A stretch of 64,000 nt of DNA from Nitrosomonas communis (GTDB lineage: Bacteria > Pseudomonadota > Gammaproteobacteria > Burkholderiales > Nitrosomonadaceae): the NCBI RefSeq assembly GCF_001007935.1, contig NZ_CP011451.1:186001-250000 (forward strand). Direction: 5' to 3'. Positions 57,124-64,000 of this stretch are shown piece by piece. The translations under genes were made by a program, and so were the position numbers. The stretch's first letter is position 1. Each line of letters starts with the position of its first letter. The notes under the pieces were generated by a model. It did no database searches. It was not told the origin of the DNA and was given only the letters and a program-made list of their open reading frames with translations.

Positions 57124-58014
57124 TCACCCCCTGGCGCGGGGATCAGGGACGAGCAGCATATCGCATGGTAGCCAGTCGAGCAGCTTGGCAGCGGTGCTGC
57201 CAAGCAACAGGCTCATGATCCCGCTATTGCCATGGCTGCCCATGACCACGAGATCGATCTCATGCTCACGTACGTAGCGGGTCAGCGTTGTTTCGATAGC
57301 TCCGTCCTCCACCATCGTCCTGAGCTTCGTTCCCTCGGGCAAGACCGTAGCAGACAGGAAAGATGCGCATTCGGCATCTTCGATGCTCACGCATACGTCG
57401 GAGGAGCGGGTGGAAACATCAGCCAGCCCTGCCATCGATAGAGTATGGGCGTGATAAACGATCAGCTCGCGCCCTGGAAAGAACCGCACGGCGGCCAGGA
57501 GGGCATGTCGAGAGGATTCCGAAAAATCGGTAGCCACAACGATGCGCCGATAAAGTCCATATGCACGGTTGTGCACCACCAATAATGGGATGGGCAGAGA
57601 ACGTGCCAGCTTTTCGACTGTCGATCCGAGCAGGAACCGCCCCAAGGTTTCATTGCGGGAGACACCGGTGACAACCACATCCGATTGCGTTTCGGCAGCC
57701 ATTCGGCGAATGGTTGCCGGGACATCTTTGCTTCGGCTGATATAGAGTTTCACTGGAACCTTGACGGTCTTGAGGTCGCGGGCAAGCTGCTGCCGCGCCA
57801 CACGCAGCAGCTGCTCATCACCAGTTCCGCTGGCCCAGGCCAGCACCTGGTCAGGCGACGCAGTAGGGTCGAGGATATTGAGCGCAATCAGTTCAGCGCT
57901 CCATTCTTCGGCCAACTGGCTCGCCTGATCCAAAGCACGGTCGCATCGGGCGCTTAGGTCGGTGGCCAGCAAGAGGCGCCGGGGCGCAGTATCGGATGAA
58001 GCAATGGTGGTCAT
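57124..58014 (-). CDS. Tandem universal stress protein (two UspA domains)
   Basis: The 296-residue protein has two Usp domains. Domain 1 (ATDLSARCDRALDQASQLA ... GVSRNETLGRFLLGSTVEKLARSLPIPLLVV) and domain 2 (ATDFSESSRHALLAAVRFF ... MGSHGNSGIMSLLLGSTAAKLL) both carry the G-x2-G-x9-GS ATP-binding pattern. It is probably an ATP-binding stress protein. It lies 21 bases behind the P-type ATPase gene and shares its GC-rich composition, so the two look like one operon acquired together. Confidence 0.9.
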   Translation of the reverse strand: MTTIASSDTAPRRLLLATDLSARCDRALDQASQLAEEWSAELIALNILDPTASPDQVLAWASGTGDEQLLRVARQQLARDLKTVKVPVKLYISRSKDVPATIRRMAAETQSDVVVTGVSRNETLGRFLLGSTVEKLARSLPIPLLVVHNRAYGLYRRIVVATDFSESSRHALLAAVRFFPGRELIVYHAHTLSMAGLADVSTRSSDVCVSIEDAECASFLSATVLPEGTKLRTMVEDGAIETTLTRYVREHEIDLVVMGSHGNSGIMSLLLGSTAAKLLDWLPCDMLLVPDPRARG

Positions 58015-58035
58015 GGATATATATCTCCCTAAAAA

Positions 58036-60771
58036 TTATTTGTTCAAGCGCGCAGCCAATGGGCTGTGGCGGATCACGAACTTTTCAAACTCGGCCACGC
58101 TGAATACAAACAGGCCAGCTGCCACAACCTTACACCACTCCAGCTGCGTCAAGTCGGTTGAATTGAAAATGGCCTGCATGGTCGGTGCGTGGGTATAGGC
58201 AATTTGGAGCGGGATACAGGCGGCGATAGCCAGTAGCACGTAACGGTTGCCGGTCAAACCGTCGAGGCTGATAACCGAGGCAAGAGTAAAGCGACTGTTG
58301 ACCAGATAGAACATTTCGGCTGCCACCACCGCATTAACAGCCATCGTGCGCGCTGCCTCCATACTTGTTCCATTGTTCAGCTCCCACAGGAATAAACCCA
58401 ACGCGCAGATCATCATCAGAACCGAAACCATCAGCACCCGCCAGACAAAGAAGCCCGACAATAGTGCCTCGCCGGGTGGGCGTGGCCGGCGGCTCATGAT
58501 GCCGTACTCAGCTGGTTCAAAGGCAAGGGCAAGACCAAGCGTGCTCGAGGTGACCATGTTGATCCACAACACCTGTGCTGGCGTGAGCGGCAAGGCCAGC
58601 TCAAACAGGATGGCGGCGATCACCACCAGCACCTCACCACCGTTGGTTGGCAACATGAAGAGGATAAACTTCTTCAGGTTGTCGTAGACTGCTCGGCCTT
58701 CGTGTACGGCGCTGACAATGGTGGCGAAATTGTCATCGGCCAGCACCATACCGGCGGCTTCCTTGGCCGCCTCGGTGCCTTTCATTCCCATCGCTACACC
58801 TACGTCGGCGCGTTTCAATGCTGGAGCGTCGTTCACACCGTCACCAGTCATAGCAACCACCTGGCCTTCTTCTTGGAGTGCCTGTATCAAGCGCAGCTTG
58901 TGTTCGGGGCTGGCTTGCGCGAACACGTCTACATCCCACGCCAAGCGGCGCAGGGTAGCATCATCCATCATTGCAATTTCAGCGCCAGTGACAGCAGGTT
59001 TACCAACACCGATACTGAGCTGGGCGCCGATGGCGCGCGCCGTTTCGGCATGATCGCCAGTAATCATCTTGACCCGGATGCCGGCGTGGTGACATTCACG
59101 CACAGCAAGGATAGCCTCTGGGCGTGGCGGGTCGATGATGCCAACTATAGCCAGCATCACGTAACCGGATTCGGTATCAGTAAAGCTCAGGCACCCTCCC
59201 AGCGGGGATGCTCGCTTGCACGCAAGAGCCAGCAGCCGTAGCCCTTGGGCCGCTGTATCGGCCGCCATGCGTCGCCAGTAATTGATCTCCAGTGTCCGCT
59301 CGCCGTCATGGCTCCACTGCGCACCGCACATGTCGAGTATGCGCTCTGGCGCGCCTTTGACAAATATCCATGGCTCATCGTCGCTGTCACGGTGATAGGT
59401 AGCCATGAAGCGATGCTGTGACTCGAAGGGGATGGCATCCAATCGTGGCCACGCCTCATAGCTCACGTGTTGAGTAAAGCCGGCCTTTTCCCCAAGCACA
59501 AGCAAAGCCCCTTCGGTGGGATCTCCTTCTACCCGCCACAAACTGTCCTCTTCGCGTAATCGGGCGTCGTTGCACAACACGCCAGCACGGATCGCCATAG
59601 CCAGTGCAGGATAGTGATCAGGGTCAATGATGCGGCCATCGATACTCAAATTACCTACCGGAGCATAACCAACGCCGCCCACGTTGAATACATGTTCAGC
59701 GCAGACCACGTGCTGGACGGTCATTTCATTGCGCGTCAGCGTACCTGTCTTATCTGAGCAGATCACTGTCACCGAGCCCAAAGCCTCCACCGCTGGCAAG
59801 TGACGAATGATAGCATTACGGCGGGCCATGCGCTGCACACCAAGCGCCAAGGTGACGGTCATAATCGCCGGCAGCCCCTCGGGGATCGCGGAAGCAGCCA
59901 ACGCCACAACCATCATAAACATTTCGGATGGGGGCTGTCCGCGCCACCAAGCCCCAAGCACGAAGGTCGCGGCCGACATGCTCAGAATGGCCAACGCCAG
60001 CGTCCTGCCGAAACGGTCCACCTGGCGCAGCAGAGGCGTGGACAGCATACGGATGCTGGACAGCATTTGGTTGATCTCGCCCAGCTCGGTAGCGGTGCCG
60101 GTCGCAACCACGATGCCGCTGGCCTGTCCATAGACCACCAGCGTTCCCGAGTAGGCCATGCTGTATCGTTCTCCCAACGGGGCGTTGATAACCACGGCTT
60201 CATGACACTTTTCCACCGGCAGTGACTCGCCAGTCAGAGCGGCTTCATCGACACGCAGTTCCTTGACCTTCACCAGCCGCAGGTCGGCTGGTATCCGGTC
60301 ACCGGAGGCGAGCGTTACCAGATCTCCTGGTACCAGCTCAGCAGCGTCGATCTCACGCCACCGTCCATCCCGGATCACCGTGGCATGGGGGGATAGTATG
60401 GCGCGGATGGCGTCGAGAGCCGATTCGGCCTTGCCTTCCTGAATGAAGCCGATGATGGCGTTGATGACCGCCGCAGCCATCAGCACGCCCGTGTCGATCC
60501 AATGCCCAAGCAGGGCCGTGATGACGGCGGCACCGATCATTACGTAGAGTAAGATATTGTGGAACTGCATCAACAGGCGCTGCAACGGGCCATGCCGCTT
60601 CGGTGGAGGCAACTGATTCGGCCCGTAGTGCGCGCGGCGATTCCGGGCTTCCGCATCCGTCAGGCCACCTACTCCGGTTTGCAGCACGTGCTCGATCTGT
60701 TCCTTAGACAGTGCATGCCAATGAGTGCGTAGCGGAGTTTCCTGGTGATCAGGGATCAAGTGCTCGGCCAT
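58036..60771 (-). CDS. P2-type cation-transporting ATPase
   Basis: The 911-residue protein has the N-terminal cation-ATPase domain, the A-domain motif LTGESLPVEK, the PEGLP membrane motif (SAIPEGLPAIMTVTLALG) typical of P2 calcium-type pumps, the phosphorylation motif CSDKTGTLTRNEM and the hinge MTGDGVNDAPALKRADVGVAMG. About ten membrane helices are visible. The transported ion may be Ca2+, Mg2+, Na+ or other; the PEGLP and family group do not settle it. Composition is visibly more GC-rich than the rest of the window. Confidence 0.9.
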   Translation of the reverse strand: MAEHLIPDHQETPLRTHWHALSKEQIEHVLQTGVGGLTDAEARNRRAHYGPNQLPPPKRHGPLQRLLMQFHNILLYVMIGAAVITALLGHWIDTGVLMAAAVINAIIGFIQEGKAESALDAIRAILSPHATVIRDGRWREIDAAELVPGDLVTLASGDRIPADLRLVKVKELRVDEAALTGESLPVEKCHEAVVINAPLGERYSMAYSGTLVVYGQASGIVVATGTATELGEINQMLSSIRMLSTPLLRQVDRFGRTLALAILSMSAATFVLGAWWRGQPPSEMFMMVVALAASAIPEGLPAIMTVTLALGVQRMARRNAIIRHLPAVEALGSVTVICSDKTGTLTRNEMTVQHVVCAEHVFNVGGVGYAPVGNLSIDGRIIDPDHYPALAMAIRAGVLCNDARLREEDSLWRVEGDPTEGALLVLGEKAGFTQHVSYEAWPRLDAIPFESQHRFMATYHRDSDDEPWIFVKGAPERILDMCGAQWSHDGERTLEINYWRRMAADTAAQGLRLLALACKRASPLGGCLSFTDTESGYVMLAIVGIIDPPRPEAILAVRECHHAGIRVKMITGDHAETARAIGAQLSIGVGKPAVTGAEIAMMDDATLRRLAWDVDVFAQASPEHKLRLIQALQEEGQVVAMTGDGVNDAPALKRADVGVAMGMKGTEAAKEAAGMVLADDNFATIVSAVHEGRAVYDNLKKFILFMLPTNGGEVLVVIAAILFELALPLTPAQVLWINMVTSSTLGLALAFEPAEYGIMSRRPRPPGEALLSGFFVWRVLMVSVLMMICALGLFLWELNNGTSMEAARTMAVNAVVAAEMFYLVNSRFTLASVISLDGLTGNRYVLLAIAACIPLQIAYTHAPTMQAIFNSTDLTQLEWCKVVAAGLFVFSVAEFEKFVIRHSPLAARLNK

Positions 60772-60917
60772 AAATCAGTTTTGTTGTTATTATGAGGGCA
60801 GGAATGTGCGCATTACAGAGCAAAAGAAAATCTTTGAAAATTTAAAATTTGTAACTATTCAGTCACTAGATATAGATTTTAGGGATGTTTTTTAGTCAAG
60901 AATACAAGAAATATAGT

Positions 60918-61846
60918 AACGTGCGTTCGACACAAGAATCATCATACTAGGACTAGAAGAGCTTGAGAAATCTAATGTTAAGTAAGGGTTCTTCTCCCGA
61001 AAGGTGTAATCCACCAGCCCGGCTATCAGATTAACAAAAAAGTTAAATGGGGTATAATGGGCGGAATGTTCGGTTTGCGAGAGGCCGTTGACTGTCTCAA
61101 TAGGAGAGCGTTACGTAATAAGAGTTTAGCGAATAGCAGCAGCAGCTTGTTTTCCAAATTCTTACGTACTTTGATGACGAGCTCATGCCCTGCTCACTAA
61201 TTGCTCAAAGAGTGCCAGCGAGAGTTAGCCCTGATCATCAAAGAGTTTCCCAAACAAAGAGTGTGCAAACTCCGGGCGCGGATCATGGCCCTCGACATTT
61301 CCTGTCGTGATTTGCACTCCCAGCAACTCCCCTTGATCATTGATGACCAGGCGCAGTTTGAACTCATAAAACTAACCCACACTGGTCTTTCCGAGGCAGC
61401 AAACGCTGCCATTACTTTATGCGAACAGAGTCGGCGGTTGCGGCACACACTGATCCGGCTCGAATCAATGAAGCTGGTTCCAATACTTACCTAAAGCGCC
61501 CAAAGCGGCTAGTCAGGAAGTAGCACCTCTGGTGCCTCTCAACACCTCACTCAAATATGAGTGCTTAAATGCCCGTTAACCCGACAGATGAAATCCCATC
61601 ATGATCGGCCATTACTTCACGTAAATCTCTTCCCTCCTTGCCGACGCCATCCCAGCGATAATTACGACAAGTACTGCTCCCACCACGACTCAAACTCTTG
61701 ACAAAAGTCGTCAATCGCACAAAAAAATCAATACTATAATATCCATTGGAATCTGACTCCTCTCGTGATGAAGTTGTTTGCTAAAAGGGCATCATCAGAA
61801 GGAAATCAGATTCCCTGTGCTGCTTTTCTTATTCCGAACTCATGTT
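60918..61846 (-). pseudogene. Decayed IS982-family element, inverted relative to the one at 54403
   Basis: The left end AACGTGCGTTCGACACAAGA and the right end, read backwards as AACATGAGTTCGGAATAAGA, match the ends of the 54.4-kb element. Much of the interior matches it at roughly 80% when reversed (for instance GGCTATCAGATTAACAAAAA and GCTCAAAGAGTGCC). The transposase frame is broken by many stops and gaps; it is 929 bases against 1002. It ends six bases from the stop of the His-tailed protein gene. Confidence 0.75.
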
Positions 61847-61852
61847 AATTTA

Positions 61853-62338
61853 TTAGTGTGTATGCTTATTACTCTCCTCCTCAGCAGCGTCATGGTCATA
61901 ATGATGATGATGCTCTCCTCCTTCTCCATTCGACGCGAGCGGCATGAAAGTTGCGCCTTGAGTCTCATAGCCAGGAATGGCTAGAAAGACAGCTACTGTC
62001 GTCTCAGGCGTAATTTGAAAATCTCCCTTCGCTTTCATTATATTTGCATAAACTGGCTCCAATACAACGGATTGTCTTTTCTCTTCCTTACCTACTTGGA
62101 TATTTGCTTTTCCTTGCCCCCCACTCGTGGGGATGGGACTATCTCCATGATCAGTTATATACAGCGTTAATTCGCCATCCTTCGCTACCAACTCTAAATG
62201 GAACGGACCAGATGCGCGAAGTTGACCACCGTTGGGTGGAGTTAATGTGGCTAAATGCCCTTCTGTATGGGCCAGAGCAAAATGTGACACCATCAACATC
62301 ATACTCAATAAAACAGATGTAACAACCAGTCTTCTCAT
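61853..62338 (-). CDS. Exported protein with histidine-rich tail, probably metal-related
   Basis: The 161-residue protein has a signal peptide (VVTSVLLSMMLMVSHFALA) and a beta-rich domain (NGGQLRASGPFHLELVAKDGELTLYITDHGDSPIPTSGG) of a kind seen beside heavy-metal exporters. It ends in a metal-binding-type tail GGEHHHHYDHDAAEEESNKHTH. Location next to a CopD-type gene suggests periplasmic copper handling; this is inference from context and the His tail. The partner gene lies 65 bases upstream on the same strand. Confidence 0.75.
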   Translation of the reverse strand: MRRLVVTSVLLSMMLMVSHFALAHTEGHLATLTPPNGGQLRASGPFHLELVAKDGELTLYITDHGDSPIPTSGGQGKANIQVGKEEKRQSVVLEPVYANIMKAKGDFQITPETTVAVFLAIPGYETQGATFMPLASNGEGGEHHHHYDHDAAEEESNKHTH

Positions 62339-62403
62339 TCAGTTTCTCCTGGAGTATTAATTAAGACACAGATAATACTTTAAAAATTTTAATAATTTAC
62401 ACA

Positions 62404-64000
62404 TTAGTGCACATGATCACGTGGTGGCGGAAGGATTTCCTTTTCACTATTAAGCTGAACCAATTGTTGTTTTAGAAAATCCATATTATCCCACCCACTA
62501 TCATCTCTATCTGGTATCCATCTTGCACGTAAGTAGCCAAAGCGATCTACCAAAAACTCCAAATGTTCTGGAATAACTCCCTCACCAAGGATATCTGGAT
62601 GAGTTAATGTCCTTCGGTATAGAACATAACTATTTTTGATCTCCTCAGCTCCTTCTGTAGCTACAGGGAAAGGCATATCTGCTGCAATCTGCATTATTTC
62701 CTGTTGATCGAGCTTATTCATTGGAACAGCCAGGATGACTGTATTGAGTTCACGTAGCTTGTCATAAGACGCGATCAATTCCTGTAAACGAGCTTGTGAT
62801 TGTGGCCATGTAAATAACACGAGCATCACATTCCTTTTCTGGCGGAAATCCTTCAAATAGCCGCTGGAGCCATCATGTGCAAAATAGGAAAAAATAGGCG
62901 GCCCAATCGATGGTTTCTCAGGAACAACCATCGGACTTAGTAAACGCGCCTGATAGCCGCGTGACATACAATGCATATAATTGACCACATCCCAGCGATC
63001 TTCTTCCGACATATTATTGGAAAAACCAGGCATACCTGTTTCCGCTATGCCATAGGTTAACCAATGGAAAAAATCCCCGGCTGTATGCCTAGCTGTGTGA
63101 GGCTCGGTCAGTAAATCTGCGGGTGGTGGATTAAATGTTTTGGCAAGCATTCCATTCCCTTTACCTTGCGGGCCATGACAGGAAGTACAATTTTGCGAGA
63201 AAAGGATTGATCCATTAGAAATGGAAATAGCATCAAAAGGTACTGGCGTATTTTGATAAGTTTCCGGATAAGCGTCTACTGCTAAAGGAGGCAAGGCTAT
63301 GGCTAAAGAAGCAATTGTTAAGCTAGCTGGTATTCCAACTCTCTTTTTAATTTCCCATTTATTTTTAATGCCTAACCACACCGAACCAGCTGCAAGTATC
63401 AATAACACCACACCACTCCAGACGAGAAGAGGGGTATTGGGTTCATTCCAAGTGGCATCAATTGAAAACCTAAAGGAATAAGGCCAATTTTCTACGATGG
63501 CATGCTTTGCCGGTATGGTATTAGACAAAATGGTCGCACATAACACCATGATAATGGCAAGTATGAATTCAATACTGACCCATTTCTTCAGTTGCTGCCC
63601 GCCTCTTTGGATTTGCTCAACGTAATCTACTTGCGTGAGTGAAGGTAACCATTTAGCACGTGCTCGATATGCGATGACGAGAATTATTGCTAGTAGCATA
63701 AGTTTCATGTTTATTAACCAGCCATACGCACTAGCTACTAACGCATGATAATCATCCTCTACCATTCGATCCGCAATAATAAAACCTGTCAGCATTAACA
63801 CGACCATTACCGGTAAGGCGATCGTAGAAAATTTCTTCAAACTTTCAGTGCTTAATAAATCCAAGGGTTTGTCAGACTCCTTCTTATTGAATATGATCAA
63901 TAGAAATGCTGGTAAAGCGCCGAACCAGGCACCTGCCAGAAGAATATGCAGGGCATAAGGAAATATTGATATAACAGATATTTCCTCTGCCGCCGAATGA
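62404..64000 (-). CDS. CopD-type membrane protein fused to cytochrome c and a thioredoxin-fold domain (5' truncated by window)
   Basis: The frame is open to the right edge: before the TTG at 63900 it reads PYALHILLAGAWFGALPAFLL, a CopD-type membrane helix, so the start lies outside. Several more membrane helices follow (with conserved His and a LVWSGVVLLILAAGSVWL helix). Then a cytochrome c domain with one heme motif FSQNCTSCHGPQGKGNGM and a C-terminal thioredoxin-fold domain (MLVLFTWPQSQARLQELIAS ... ILAVPMNK ... EHLEFLVDRFGYLRARWI) that lacks a CxxC. CopD proteins act in copper uptake or tolerance at the inner membrane; the combined redox fusion suggests a role in copper redox delivery (inference). 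Confidence 0.82.
   Translation of the reverse strand, partial: HSAAEEISVISIFPYALHILLAGAWFGALPAFLLIIFNKKESDKPLDLLSTESLKKFSTIALPVMVVLMLTGFIIADRMVEDDYHALVASAYGWLINMKLMLLAIILVIAYRARAKWLPSLTQVDYVEQIQRGGQQLKKWVSIEFILAIIMVLCATILSNTIPAKHAIVENWPYSFRFSIDATWNEPNTPLLVWSGVVLLILAAGSVWLGIKNKWEIKKRVGIPASLTIASLAIALPPLAVDAYPETYQNTPVPFDAISISNGSILFSQNCTSCHGPQGKGNGMLAKTFNPPPADLLTEPHTARHTAGDFFHWLTYGIAETGMPGFSNNMSEEDRWDVVNYMHCMSRGYQARLLSPMVVPEKPSIGPPIFSYFAHDGSSGYLKDFRQKRNVMLVLFTWPQSQARLQELIASYDKLRELNTVILAVPMNKLDQQEIMQIAADMPFPVATEGAEEIKNSYVLYRRTLTHPDILGEGVIPEHLEFLVDRFGYLRARWIPDRDDSGWDNMDFLKQQLVQLNSEKEILPPPRDHVH

Noticed and set aside
56965..57171. 68-codon frame next to the usp gene
   Set aside because: Its end is antisense to the usp gene and its start region shows no family similarity; left as an unexplained fragment.
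61201..61494. 97-codon plus-strand frame
   Set aside because: It is antisense to the decayed IS982-family transposase and arises from it.
54403..61846. Active composite transposon carrying the ATPase
   Set aside because: The right IS982-family copy is badly decayed and diverged from the left, and the left transposase is frameshifted; only an old association is supported.
1..64000. CRISPR arrays, tRNA or rRNA genes
   Set aside because: No regularly spaced repeats, cloverleaf-like segments or rRNA-like sequence were seen by reading; a covariance-model scan was not possible.

Overview
The window looks like the chromosome of a betaproteobacterial ammonia oxidiser of the Nitrosomonas type. This rests on a cytochrome P460 gene, the abundance of c-type cytochromes, a CopD-type copper protein, betaproteobacterial housekeeping gene orders and a moderately AT-rich base composition. 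The species cannot be fixed from the sequence alone. No tRNA, rRNA or CRISPR array was recognised.

Layout. Bases 1-2920 hold the 3' part of an LplT-Aas type lysophospholipid repair fusion. From 12393 down to 2962 runs a conserved minus-strand cluster: ndk, rlmN, pilF, rodZ, ispG, hisS, a YfgM-like gene, bamB and der. A class III aminotransferase follows, then the E. coli-like neighbourhood dnaQ/rnhA/methyltransferase/gloB. The 3' end of gloB is occupied by an IS110-family element. Next come a thioredoxin-like protein, cytochrome P460, a decayed nitroreductase, Sel1 and ankyrin proteins, and aroK-aroB-dgt. At 26.7-33.6 kb is a complete iscR-sufABCDSU-nfu iron-sulfur assembly operon behind two IscR-type boxes. 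After it lie a three-gene proton-translocating transhydrogenase (pntAA-AB-B) and a giant flavoprotein with NfnB-like and NfnA-like halves. Then comes an assimilatory sulfate-reduction set (cysN, cysD, APS-reductase-type cysH, an extended sulfite reductase) with a divergent cysB-type regulator. Two cytochrome c genes, a DUF3293 protein and an FtsH close the conserved part.

From 51.7 kb on the window is accessory. It holds a second IS110-family copy, an IS982-family element nested in a decayed DDE transposase, an ISAzo13-family element, a visibly GC-richer universal-stress-protein/P-type ATPase pair, a decayed inverted IS982-family copy, and at the right edge a copper-related pair (His-tailed exported protein and a CopD-cytochrome c-thioredoxin-fold fusion running off the window).

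The most interesting signal is non-coding. Both IS110-family copies carry, just upstream of the transposase start, a 164-bp segment closed by a perfect 17-bp inverted repeat and containing two further closed stem-loops. This is the layout expected of a bridge RNA. The two copies differ there by one base, and the copy at 51.7 kb has lost the ATG that is best placed behind the Shine-Dalgarno sequence. Small non-autonomous repeats are also visible: a 103-bp pair with about 20-bp inverted ends, and an 89-bp element with IS982-like ends directly behind the suf operon.
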